Shown: positions 8,133 through 15,659, counted from the first letter of the stretch. The stretch: DNA of 16,218 bases from Thermohalobaculum sp050043005 (GCA_050043005.1 JBHJIZ010000188.1:1-16218); one strand, 5' to 3'. Numbers and translations: made by a program. Notes: generated by a model from the letters alone, not told the origin.

Positions 8133-9923
8133 ATGACGTTCGGAACCTGGCAATCCTCGGCGCGGCGCCTGATCGAGGTCGCGTCCGGACGGGGCACTGC
8201 CGATCTCGTGATCCTTGGCGGCACCTGGGTCAATGTGCACTCGGGCGAGCTGCTGCTGGGCACGGACGTTGCAATCGCTGACGGACGCTTTGCGTATTGC
8301 GGGCTCGATGCCTCGGCGATGATCGGCCCCGACACCCGGATCATCGACGCCGAGGGGCGGTTCATGGTGCCCGGTCTTTGCGATGCGCACATGCATGTCG
8401 AATCGGGCATGCTCACGATCAGCCAGTTTGTGCGCGCGGTTCTGCCCCACGGCACGACCTCGATGTTCATCGATCCGCATGAAATTGCCAATGTGCTCGG
8501 CCTGCCCGGGGTGCGCCTTATGCATGACGAGGCGCTGGTGCAGCCGATCAACGTGATGGTGCAGATGCCGTCCTGCGCACCGTCTGCGCCGGGGCTCGAG
8601 ACGACGGGGTGTGAACTGGGCCCCGCCGATGTGATCGAGGCGATGACCTGGCCCAATATCATTGGTCTCGGCGAGATGATGAACTTCCCCGGCGTCGCGA
8701 ACGGCGACCCGAACATGCTGGGCGAGATTGCGGCGACCCAGGCCGCAGGCAAGACCGTTGGCGGGCACTATGCCTCGCCGGATCTGGGTCCAGCCTTCCA
8801 TGCCTACGTCGCGGGCGGGCCTGCGGATGACCACGAGGGCACGCGCGAGATTGATGCGATGACTCGAGTCCGCCAGGGCATGCGCGCCATGCTGCGGTTG
8901 GGGTCTGCCTGGTATGACGTGGAGCCGCAGATCACCGCGATAACCGAAAAGGGCCTCGATCCGCGGAACTTCATCCTTTGTACCGATGACTGTCACTCCG
9001 GGACCCTGGTCAATGACGGGCACATGAACCGGGTGGTGCGCCACGCGATCGACTGCGGCGTCGAGCCGATGACGGCGATCCAGATGGCGACGATCAACAC
9101 CGCGACCCATTTCGGACTGGAACGCGAGCTTGGCTCCATCACGCCGGGGCGCCGCGCCGACATGATCCTGACGTCAGATATCGAAACCCTGCCGATCGAG
9201 ATGGTCATCGCACGCGGCGTCGTCGCGGCAGAAGATGGCAACATCCGCGTTCCCGGCGCGCGCTTCACCTATCCGCCCGAGGCGTATGACACCGTCAAGG
9301 TGCGCCGCGAACTCAGAACCCGTGACTTCGACATCGTAGCACCCCTCGGAACCGGCACGACCGATGTCCGGGTGATCGGCGTGGTCGAGAACCAGGCCCC
9401 GACAAAGGCCCTGAAAGCGACGCTTCAGGTCAAGGAAGGCGTCGTGCAGATGGATCGAGAACGCGACATCTGCCAGGTGGCGCTGGTTGAACGTCATCGT
9501 GCGACGGGCAGTGTCGCGCACGGTTTCGTGTCCGGGTTTGGTTACGACACTTCCTGCGCCCTGGCCTCGACCGTGGCGCATGACAGTCACCACATGATCG
9601 TGGTCGGCACGAACCATGCCGATATGGCAGCCGCCGCGAACCGGCTGGCCGACGTTGGCGGCGGGGTCTCGTTCTGGCGCGAAGGCCAGGAGCTGGCTCT
9701 GATCGAACTGCCGATTGCGGGTCTGATGACCGACGATCCGGCATACCAGGTCGCGACCCGCGCCGATCAGCTTTCGGCTGCGATGCGGTCCTGCGGCTGC
9801 CATCTTAACAATGCTTTCATGCAGCATTCATTGCTGGCACTCGTTGTTATTCCGGAACTTCGAATTTCCGACTTGGGGCTCATCGATGTGCGCCGGTTCG
9901 AGAAGACGGGTTTGTTTGTGTAA
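8133..9923 (+). CDS. ade: adenine deaminase
   Basis: A 596-residue member of the amidohydrolase superfamily, AdeC/COG1001 group, which converts adenine to hypoxanthine and ammonia for purine salvage or catabolism. Metal-site motifs are His86 and His88 in DAHMHVESGML, Glu181 in GLGEMMNF, His212 in GGHYAS, His234 in DDHEG, and Asp285/Asp286/His288 in TDDCHSG. The C-terminal adenine-deaminase domain (about 400-596) contains VAHDSHHMIVVGTN, also conserved in the family, so the protein is full length. GGAGG at 8121-8125 sits 7 bp before the ATG at 8133; an in-frame GTG at 8106 is a weaker alternative. It follows the transglycosylase by 69 bp with no visible terminator, so read-through transcription is possible. 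No other purine genes are adjacent. Confidence 0.92.
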   Translation: MTFGTWQSSARRLIEVASGRGTADLVILGGTWVNVHSGELLLGTDVAIADGRFAYCGLDASAMIGPDTRIIDAEGRFMVPGLCDAHMHVESGMLTISQFVRAVLPHGTTSMFIDPHEIANVLGLPGVRLMHDEALVQPINVMVQMPSCAPSAPGLETTGCELGPADVIEAMTWPNIIGLGEMMNFPGVANGDPNMLGEIAATQAAGKTVGGHYASPDLGPAFHAYVAGGPADDHEGTREIDAMTRVRQGMRAMLRLGSAWYDVEPQITAITEKGLDPRNFILCTDDCHSGTLVNDGHMNRVVRHAIDCGVEPMTAIQMATINTATHFGLERELGSITPGRRADMILTSDIETLPIEMVIARGVVAAEDGNIRVPGARFTYPPEAYDTVKVRRELRTRDFDIVAPLGTGTTDVRVIGVVENQAPTKALKATLQVKEGVVQMDRERDICQVALVERHRATGSVAHGFVSGFGYDTSCALASTVAHDSHHMIVVGTNHADMAAAANRLADVGGGVSFWREGQELALIELPIAGLMTDDPAYQVATRADQLSAAMRSCGCHLNNAFMQHSLLALVVIPELRISDLGLIDVRRFEKTGLFV

Positions 9924-9991
9924 GGCGGCGAATTTTACGCGAACACTTTCATCGTTACTTCCCTGGAAGAAAAATCTCCTACCGTCCCGAA

Positions 9992-10020
9992 TTGATACTT
10001 TCAATCACGACGAAAATATT
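9992..10020 (+). promoter_or_regulatory. possible sigma-70-type promoter for the LuxR-like gene
   Basis: TTGATA (9992-9997, 5 of 6 matches to TTGACA) and AATATT (10015-10020, 4 of 6 to TATAAT) are separated by 17 bp. They lie in an unusually AT-rich gap between the adenine deaminase stop and the TTG start at 10055. Seen in sequence only and could be chance. Confidence 0.3.
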
Positions 10021-10054
10021 GCACGTTACGCGCGCATCGTTGCGAGGTGCAATC

Positions 10055-11026
10055 TTGAGCACACTGATCCTGAAGAACGCTTTCCGGGCACGCGAGGCTT
10101 ACGCGCCCGATTTCCTGTTGAAGGAATTGCCGAAGGCGTTGCACGGCTTGTCCGACGATGGCTTCACGCGGTTTCAGTGCGAAGCGATGCATAGCTTTCA
10201 CGATGGATTCCGCGCAGAGAGCCTTTCGGTCCTCGTCACACTTTACGAGAAGAACGGTCTGCTGAAACGCCCGGTCTACACCGGGCGCTATCGCGTCGAT
10301 CCGCACGCGCAGCGCTTGTACATGAGCGTGTTAGAACTGGATGTGATGGACCCGCTCAACCGCGAGCTTCCAGGGACGGCGGTCTTCAACTCGGACTTCA
10401 TGGATCTGGAGGCCTGGCGGACGACCGAATTCTTCCAGCGCTTCAAGGTCAAGACCGGCACGCATCACGCCCTGATCATGAGCTATCCTTACCCGTTCAA
10501 GACGGGCCTGGGCGTGCGGTTCACCTATCAAACGGACTACCCACGCAAATTTGGCGAAGATCTGTCAAAGGATGTTGCGGAGTATCTCAACCTGCCATTC
10601 TACTTCGCGTGGCTGCACCGCCTGAACGTCATCGATCTGGAGACGTTGACGCGCTGGTATGCGCTGATGGCGACGCTCACACCGCAACAGATCGGGTTTC
10701 TCAGGGTTGTCGCCAACCTTGCACCCGCCTGCCGGCCGAACCTGAAGGAATACTTCGCGCTTCCGGCGGCGATCGTCGAGGAGGAACTTGAGACGATCGG
10801 CAAGGTGGTGTCGAACGCGCTTCCGGATCTGGAGATCACAGATGCCGATGGTTTGTCCATCGCCGATCTGGCGAACCTGTATTCACATCTCCGGTTCTGT
10901 GGCCGTTTCGTTGACCAAACCCATGTGGCGAAACGCGCGGCAGAGATACTGCCGACGATCGCGGGTGGCGTTTACGCCACAATGAACGCGCCCAAACCGC
11001 CGCTGCACGCTACAGCACGAAATTAA
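10055..11026 (+). CDS. unrecognised protein with LuxR-regulator-like sensor region and degenerate HTH
   Basis: A 323-residue protein that I cannot assign firmly. No signal peptide or membrane segment is evident. Residues about 120-180 contain TAVFNSDFMDLEAWRTTEFFQRF, then HHALIMSYPYPFKTGLGVRF. This resembles the ligand-sensing region of many LuxR-family regulators, where a 'rseFyrdwlrPhG...hal' pattern precedes a helical stretch. Near residue 206 the segment MATLTPQQIGFLRVVANL looks like the start of a LuxR helix-turn-helix (LTPREREVLRLLAEG), but the recognition-helix part (FALPAAIVEEELETIGKVV) is only loosely similar. The start is inferred as TTG at 10055, with GAGGTG at 10044-10049 five bp upstream; the frame is open to a TTG at 9992 with no Shine-Dalgarno sequence. 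Its 3' end overlaps the convergent dioxygenase-like gene by 17 bp. It may be a diverged transcriptional regulator, or only a sensor-domain protein. That it is coding is well supported by frame length; function is tentative. Confidence 0.6.
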   Translation: MSTLILKNAFRAREAYAPDFLLKELPKALHGLSDDGFTRFQCEAMHSFHDGFRAESLSVLVTLYEKNGLLKRPVYTGRYRVDPHAQRLYMSVLELDVMDPLNRELPGTAVFNSDFMDLEAWRTTEFFQRFKVKTGTHHALIMSYPYPFKTGLGVRFTYQTDYPRKFGEDLSKDVAEYLNLPFYFAWLHRLNVIDLETLTRWYALMATLTPQQIGFLRVVANLAPACRPNLKEYFALPAAIVEEELETIGKVVSNALPDLEITDADGLSIADLANLYSHLRFCGRFVDQTHVAKRAAEILPTIAGGVYATMNAPKPPLHATARN

Positions 11027-11612
11027 AACCTGCTCCCAAATCGCCATCGGCGCGCTCGATCGGATCCAGAGAGAGGGCTGCCTGACCGGATGGGCCGAGC
11101 GATTGGTAGGTCCAGTCGTCATCATTCGCGGCCTCGTCAACCAGATAGAGTTGCGTGACCAGAACGCGTCCTGAAGGCGGCACCACGCGGGCATGGATAT
11201 GGGCCGTCCGATCGGCGGTCGGCCGGGGCAGGATGGTGCGGAACTGGTATCGTCCCTCGCGGTCGGTTCTGACGGCGCCGTGTCCACGGAAGTCCCGCGC
11301 GCGTGTGTCCTGATCTGGTGTTCGACCCGCAAGATCCGCCTGCCTGATTTCGACCAGCGCTTCTTGCACTGGTGTTCCGTCGAAATCCATCACCTCTCCG
11401 AACAGATGCAGAATGCGCCCCCCTGCGGCCCGAACGCGATGTTCACGTTCGATCAGATCCCAGCCCGGTTGATCGCTGTGTGCACGCTGGTCGCGAAACA
11501 GCGCCGAGCCTTGCGCTGGCGTCATCACAGCGGCGCGCGCGCCCGTTCCCGCGAAAACTGGATCTAGGCCCAGCAAGGACACGAGTGTCCGATGCGCAAA
11601 TGACAGAGACAT
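11010..11612 (-). CDS. intradiol ring-cleavage dioxygenase-like protein, one iron-ligand Tyr missing
   Basis: A 200-residue protein with the fold signature of protocatechuate 3,4-dioxygenase/catechol dioxygenases, which use Fe(III) held by two Tyr and two His. Visible are VMDFDGTPVQEALVEIRQAD (residues 74-93), TDREGRYQFRTILPRP (116-131) with ligand Tyr122, and RTAHIHARV (135-143) with ligands His138 and His140 plus the conserved Arg135. In known members the first ligand Tyr sits in an AGRY motif after the VEIWQAN segment; here it reads VEIRQADLAGRT, so that Tyr is Thr98 and the usual Trp is Arg90. The start ATG at 11612 has a perfect AGGAGG 7 bp upstream. The N-terminus (FAHRTLVSLLGLDPVFAGTGARA) may be a poor or decayed export signal. 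No other aromatic-degradation genes are near. It may be inactive, use a different ligand, or have a changed function. Confidence 0.72.
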   Translation of the reverse strand: MSLSFAHRTLVSLLGLDPVFAGTGARAAVMTPAQGSALFRDQRAHSDQPGWDLIEREHRVRAAGGRILHLFGEVMDFDGTPVQEALVEIRQADLAGRTPDQDTRARDFRGHGAVRTDREGRYQFRTILPRPTADRTAHIHARVVPPSGRVLVTQLYLVDEAANDDDWTYQSLGPSGQAALSLDPIERADGDLGAGFNFVL

Positions 11613-11684
11613 GCCGGAGCCTCCTTTCTCACCCCGAAAGTGGTGGCTCATCGGCATCAAGTGTAATCGAGCTTTGTAAACAGG

Positions 11685-11702
11685 ATGTGAGCAGGGTCAC
11701 AT
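11685..11702. promoter_or_regulatory. CRP/FNR-type palindromic operator candidate
   Basis: ATGTGA-GCAGGG-TCACAT is a perfect inverted repeat with 6-bp arms and a 6-bp spacer, identical to the TGTGA-N6-TCACA consensus of CRP-family regulators. It lies between the divergent dioxygenase-like gene (start 11612) and the FAD/GcvT oxidoreductase (start 11800), so it could control either or both. The regulator is not in the window; assignment to CRP is by consensus only. Confidence 0.55.
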
Positions 11703-11725
11703 TTCGCGGATGTCGATTTCCGCCC

Positions 11726-11739
11726 TCACGCAGTCGTGA
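11726..11739. promoter_or_regulatory. second palindrome in the divergent control region
   Basis: TCACG-CAGT-CGTGA is a perfect inverted repeat with 5-bp arms, 24 bp to the right of the CRP-like site and 61 bp before the oxidoreductase start. No T-run follows, so a terminator is unlikely; an operator is possible, but short palindromes can arise by chance. Confidence 0.3.
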
Positions 11740-11799
11740 CCCGTTGGCACGGTTCTGATGAAACCGCTAAGCGGGTGCGATCGGGACATGGAGGGCGCG

Positions 11800-14307
11800 A
11801 TGAAGGATCAGGCTCGGGCAGTGGTCGTCGGCGGCGGCGCGGTGGGGACCGGCATCGCCTATCACCTGGCAAAGGCCGGCTGGGACACGGTCCTGCTGGA
11901 GCGGGACGAACTGACCTCCGGCTCCACCTGGCACGCTGCGGGCCTGCTGCCGCTGTTCAACATGTCCTTCGCGACCAGTCACATTCACGACTACAGCGTC
12001 AAGTTCTACAAGACGCTCGAGGAAGAGACCGGCCTGAACGCGGGCTTCTCGGTCGTCGGCAACTTGCGCATGGCGCAAACCCAGGACCGGATGGACGAGT
12101 ACATGCTTTATGCCTCGAACGCCGAGGCGGTTGGCATTCCGGTCGAATTCATGACGCCAGAGCAGATCAAGGCCCGCTGGCCACTGGTGCGCACCGAAGA
12201 CCTGAAAGGCGCGATCTATCACCCGACCGATGGCTACATAAACCCCGCCGACGTCACCCAGGCCATGGCCAAGGGTGCCCGCCAGCGCGGGGTCGAGATC
12301 TACCGCAAGGCCCACGTCGACAGCTACCGCTGGACCGGGTCCGAGTGGATCGTCTCGGGCACCATCATGGCTGAGAAGGGCAACTCGCTGATCCCGTCCG
12401 AGGAGACCTTCGAGATTCGCGCCGAACACGTCGTCACCGCCACCGGCAACCACGCGCAGCGCACAGCGGACCTGCTGGGAATTTCGATGCCCGCGATCCC
12501 GGTCGAGCACCAGTACATCGTGACCGAGCCCGATCCCGCCCTGGTCGAATGGCGCAAGGAAAACGGCGAACATCCCGTCCTGCGTGACGCCGATGCCAAG
12601 TGGTATGTGCGCGAGGAACGCGGCGGCTGGATCCTCGGACCTTACGAGCGCAACGCGCCCGCGCGCTTCGTTCACGGGGTGCCCGACAGCTTCCGCGCCG
12701 ACCTCTTCGAACTCGACCTCGAGCGTATCGAGGAAGAGTACATGTCGATGATCCACCGCATCCCGACCTCGGAAACCGTCGGGCTGAAAGACGATTACAA
12801 CGGCCCGATCTGCTACACGCCGGATGGCAACCCGCTGGTTGGTCCGGCGCCCGGCCTGCGCAACATGTGGCTGGCCGAGGGCTTTTCGTTCGGCATCACA
12901 GCGGCTGGCGGCACCGGCTATTACATGGCCCAGATGATGACCGAGGGCGAGGCCGAGATCGACATGTGGTCACTCGACCCACGCCGCTATGGCCCATGGG
13001 CCAACCGCGAATATGCCGCCCGCAAGAACGAGGAATGCTACGAGCACGTCTACATCCTGCACAACCCGGACGAGGAACGTGAAGCCTGCCGCCCGCTGAA
13101 AACGGCCCCCAGCTATGACCGGATGAAGGCCCACGGCGCACAGTTCGGCCAGGTCAACGGGTGGGAGCGCCCGAACTATTTCGGCCCTGTGGATGCGCCG
13201 GACGGCTTCGCCCACGACACGCGCAGCTTCCGCCGGGGCGGCTGGTGGCAATACGCCGTTGATGAAGCCAAGGCCGTGCGCACCGGGGCAGGGTTGTTCG
13301 ATGCGACCGCCTTCACCAAGCACCGCGTCTGCGGGCCGGGATCGACGGCGGTTCTGGATTGGCTGACCTGCAACAAGCTGCCGCGCGTGGGCCGCACCAA
13401 CCTCACCTATGCGCTGACCGTGGCGGGCACGATCCGCACCGAGATGACCATCGTCCGCCGCGCCGAGCACGACTACTACGTGGTCACCGCGGGAGCGGCG
13501 CAGGCCTACGATCACGACTATCTGATGAAGATGGAGGAAGAGTGGTTCGCAGCCAATGCGGGGCCGCAGAACTGGCTCGCCGTGCAGGACATCACCGCGC
13601 AGTACGGTGTTTTCGCCATCGCAGGGCCGAAGTCGCGCGACATTCTCAAGCCCTTGGTGGGCGACGCCGATCCGGACACGGCGCTGTCCAACAAGCGTTT
13701 CCCGTGGCTGTCGTCCCGCCGTCTGGATCTCAAGATGTGCCCGACGGATGCGATCCGCGTCGCGTACACGGGCGAGCTCGGCTGGGAACTGCACCACCCG
13801 ATCGAGATGCAGAACTACCTGTTCGACCTGCTGATGGAGGCAGGCGAACCGCACGGTCTGAAGCTCTGCGGCGCCCGCGCGCAGAACTGGCTGCGGCAGG
13901 AGAAATCCTATCGCGCCTTCGGCTCTGACCTTGGGCGGGACGCGACGCCGATGGAATCCGGGCTCGACCGCTTCATCGATCTCGAGAAGGACTTCAAGGG
14001 CAAGCAGGCGATGCTCGACACCGGCATCCGCGCCAAATGCGTCACACTGCTGATCGACGGACCGGCCGACGCAGACCCCTGGGGCCGCGAAGCCCTCGTG
14101 CTCGACGATGAGAAGGTCGGGCGCCTGACGTCTGGCGGCTACTCGGTCCATTTCGGCAAACAGATCGGCATCGGCTATGTCCGACCCGACCTCGCGGTCA
14201 CCGGCCAGAAACTCAAGGTCCGGATGTTCCGCGAACTCTGGGACGCCGAGATCGTCGAAGACAGCCCCTACGATCCGAAGAATGAGACCATTCGGATGAA
14301 CGGCTGA
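11800..14307 (+). CDS. dimethylglycine/sarcosine dehydrogenase-like FAD oxidoreductase fused to a GcvT folate domain
   Basis: An 835-residue two-part enzyme. Residues about 6-390 form a DAO-type FAD domain: dinucleotide motif VVVGGGAVGTGIAYHLAKAG (8-27) and GSTWHAAGL (41-49), whose His45 corresponds to the histidine carrying covalent FAD in dimethylglycine and sarcosine dehydrogenases. A linker domain (about 390-450) precedes GcvT (about 460-735) and GcvT C-terminal domains (about 740-830). Enzymes of this design oxidise N-methyl groups and pass the carbon to tetrahydrofolate as 5,10-methylene-THF. In the folate domain TIRTEMTIV places Glu548 where the catalytic Asp of dimethylglycine oxidase is expected; I believe Glu also occurs in some proteobacterial members. 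GGAGGG at 11790-11795 favours ATG 11800 over in-frame ATGs at 11758 and 11788. No signal peptide. Probably regulated through the palindromes at 11685-11739. The substrate (dimethylglycine, sarcosine or another N-methyl amine) is not decided by the sequence. Confidence 0.87.
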   Translation: MKDQARAVVVGGGAVGTGIAYHLAKAGWDTVLLERDELTSGSTWHAAGLLPLFNMSFATSHIHDYSVKFYKTLEEETGLNAGFSVVGNLRMAQTQDRMDEYMLYASNAEAVGIPVEFMTPEQIKARWPLVRTEDLKGAIYHPTDGYINPADVTQAMAKGARQRGVEIYRKAHVDSYRWTGSEWIVSGTIMAEKGNSLIPSEETFEIRAEHVVTATGNHAQRTADLLGISMPAIPVEHQYIVTEPDPALVEWRKENGEHPVLRDADAKWYVREERGGWILGPYERNAPARFVHGVPDSFRADLFELDLERIEEEYMSMIHRIPTSETVGLKDDYNGPICYTPDGNPLVGPAPGLRNMWLAEGFSFGITAAGGTGYYMAQMMTEGEAEIDMWSLDPRRYGPWANREYAARKNEECYEHVYILHNPDEEREACRPLKTAPSYDRMKAHGAQFGQVNGWERPNYFGPVDAPDGFAHDTRSFRRGGWWQYAVDEAKAVRTGAGLFDATAFTKHRVCGPGSTAVLDWLTCNKLPRVGRTNLTYALTVAGTIRTEMTIVRRAEHDYYVVTAGAAQAYDHDYLMKMEEEWFAANAGPQNWLAVQDITAQYGVFAIAGPKSRDILKPLVGDADPDTALSNKRFPWLSSRRLDLKMCPTDAIRVAYTGELGWELHHPIEMQNYLFDLLMEAGEPHGLKLCGARAQNWLRQEKSYRAFGSDLGRDATPMESGLDRFIDLEKDFKGKQAMLDTGIRAKCVTLLIDGPADADPWGREALVLDDEKVGRLTSGGYSVHFGKQIGIGYVRPDLAVTGQKLKVRMFRELWDAEIVEDSPYDPKNETIRMNG

Positions 14308-14346
14308 TCCGTGGACTGGTCTGGACCAATCCCACCACCTGTCCGC

Positions 14347-14835
14347 TCAGACCAGCCCGGCTTGGATCCGCTGGGCTAGGGCAGGGGCTCCGACGATGAT
14401 CCGGTCGATCGTGTCGCGGACGTGCTGCTTTGCCGGTTCAGACAAGTAGTCGTCCGGGTGAAACAAATCGTCCACATCGGGCATCTCCTCGGCCGCTCCG
14501 CCGATGGCCGCCGTGTAGAGTGGTGCCGCGATCGCGTGACGATCCGCCAGAAAGCACTGATGATCCGAGTTCATTGCGATGATCAGCCCCGCGCCTGCGA
14601 CGATCTCTGGCGTCACGGTGCGCCGCTGGTGATCCGCGACATCCAGCCCGTGCGACGCCAGATACGCAGCGACATCCGATCGGACGCGCAAGTCGGGCAC
14701 GTCCTCGATCCCGGCCGATGCAACCGAGACCGCCGAGGATACGCCCAATGCCCGGATAAGCGCGCGTTCCGCAGTCAGACTGCGAAAGACATTGCCCGTG
14801 CACACGAACAAAACTGACCGCAACTGACCGTCCAT
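14347..14835 (-). CDS. low-molecular-weight protein tyrosine phosphatase family protein
   Basis: A 162-residue cytoplasmic protein with the LMW-PTP/arsenate reductase fold. The P-loop VLFVCTGNVFRSLTAE (residues 8-23) carries nucleophile Cys12 and Arg18 in CX5R-S form. The general acid is probably Asp120 in EEMPDVDDLF, where typical phosphatases read DPYY. The second P-loop cysteine common in eukaryotic and some bacterial enzymes (NxCRS) is Phe17, so the protective disulfide is absent. The family includes tyrosine phosphatases, phosphoarginine phosphatases and arsenate reductases; the altered acid loop makes a choice unsafe. The ATG at 14835 has GGAGAT 6 bp upstream. It converges on the oxidoreductase with a 39-bp gap. 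Upstream on its strand is a GTGA-N6-TCAC palindrome at 14902-14917. Confidence 0.82.
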   Translation of the reverse strand: MDGQLRSVLFVCTGNVFRSLTAERALIRALGVSSAVSVASAGIEDVPDLRVRSDVAAYLASHGLDVADHQRRTVTPEIVAGAGLIIAMNSDHQCFLADRHAIAAPLYTAAIGGAAEEMPDVDDLFHPDDYLSEPAKQHVRDTIDRIIVGAPALAQRIQAGLV

Positions 14836-14901
14836 TGCAGGATCTCCGCACGTTTCGGATGACCGGTTCGAGGCAGCTAAAATCCGGTTAACGGAAAATT
14901 A

Positions 14902-14917
14902 CGTGAAGAAAATCACG
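14902..14917. promoter_or_regulatory. GTGA-N6-TCAC palindrome upstream of the phosphatase gene
   Basis: CGTGA-AGAAAA-TCACG is a perfect inverted repeat with 5-bp arms, whose GTGA-N6-TCAC core is shared with the CRP-like site at 11685-11702. It ends 67 bp before the phosphatase start on the minus strand. It overlaps a second inverted repeat, CGTGAAG (14902-14908) with CTTCACG (14923-14929), which could fold as a hairpin at the 3' end of the DUF937 transcript. Operator or RNA hairpin cannot be told apart here. Confidence 0.3.
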
Positions 14918-14988
14918 GGCCACTTCACGCCGGGAACTGTGCCGGAGAGGCGATACTTTCCCACCTCCCCGAGCGTTCGAACATCGCA

Positions 14989-15597
14989 TCACTTCATGAT
15001 GCGTTCGAGCACGTCATCCATGATCGAGCCGTCCCCGTCAGCATCCAGCATGCTCGTGATCATGCCGAGATCCGGGCCGCCCTTGTTCTGGGTGCTCAGC
15101 ATTCCCGACAGCATCGACATGATGCCGCCGCCCTGATTGGTCGTGCCGCCGGTCAATTGCGTCAGCATCCCCTGGATCGACGTGTCCGGCGTCTGCTTTT
15201 GCATGCCCCCTTGCAGCATGGCGGCCAGCGCGGGCATGAACTGCTGAACGGTGCCGGTATCAACGCCTGCGCGGCTTGCGGCTTCCTGCGCCAGCGTGTC
15301 CGTCGCCTCGCGCGATCCCAGCAGGCCTTCGAGGAAGTTCTGACCCTGTGCCTGCGCCTCCGGGGCTGCCGCCTGTTCCGGCGCGTCGAACAGACCACCC
15401 TGGGCTTCGCCCTGAAGCTGGCTGAGCAAACTTTCCAAGCCGCCTGATTCCGCACGCTTTTTTGCTGCCGAACCGATTGCGGGCGCGAGCATCGAGGCCA
15501 GTCCTCCAGCCTTCTCCTCATCCAGCCCGAACTGGCTCGCCAATTGCGCAAGACCCTGGCCGCCCCCGGCCTGTTCCAACATCCGAAGCAGTGACAT
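14989..15597 (-). CDS. DUF937 domain protein with EF-hand-like C-terminus
   Basis: A 202-residue protein of unknown function. It opens with MSLLRMLEQAGGGQGLAQLA and continues with FGLDEEKAGGLASMLAPAI (residues 23-41), the N-terminal pattern of DUF937. It is rich in Gln, Gly, Met and Ala, with a low-complexity stretch at 62-88. A second helical repeat of the same type lies at 109-135 (AGVDTGTVQQFMPALAAML). Near the end, DADGDGSIMDD (185-195) looks like a calcium-binding EF-hand loop but lacks the usual acidic residue at position 12. No signal peptide or membrane segment. The ATG at 15597 has GAGGAG 7 bp upstream; the frame is open a little further, to 15624, without better support. It starts 63 bp after the pnp terminator, so it is probably transcribed separately. 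No biochemical role is established for the family as far as I know. Confidence 0.8.
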   Translation of the reverse strand: MSLLRMLEQAGGGQGLAQLASQFGLDEEKAGGLASMLAPAIGSAAKKRAESGGLESLLSQLQGEAQGGLFDAPEQAAAPEAQAQGQNFLEGLLGSREATDTLAQEAASRAGVDTGTVQQFMPALAAMLQGGMQKQTPDTSIQGMLTQLTGGTTNQGGGIMSMLSGMLSTQNKGGPDLGMITSMLDADGDGSIMDDVLERIMK

Positions 15598-15659
15598 GTC
15601 CGTTCTCCTCACCTGTTTCAGCATGACCCTTATGCAGGGCTGTTGACGGGATCATGACG

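Noticed and set aside
7077..9110. A 677-codon open frame on the minus strand
   Set aside because: It lies opposite the transglycosylase and adenine deaminase genes, whose proteins are clearly recognisable; the antisense translation is Arg/His-rich with no motif, as expected of a GC-rich shadow frame.
11744..11759. Sigma-54-like promoter (TTGGCACGG) upstream of the oxidoreductase
   Set aside because: The -24 half matches, but the -12 half reads TGAT and lacks the required GC at the correct spacing.
13441..13443. Glu548 in place of the expected folate-domain Asp as a sign of an inactive GcvT domain
   Set aside because: Conservative change, and as far as I recall Glu also occurs here in other proteobacterial dimethylglycine dehydrogenase-like proteins, so loss of function is not supported.
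14316..14355. Inverted repeat CTGGTCTG...CAGACCAG between the convergent oxidoreductase and phosphatase genes as a bidirectional terminator
   Set aside because: The loop is 24 nt, one arm lies inside the phosphatase gene, and there is no T-run on either strand.
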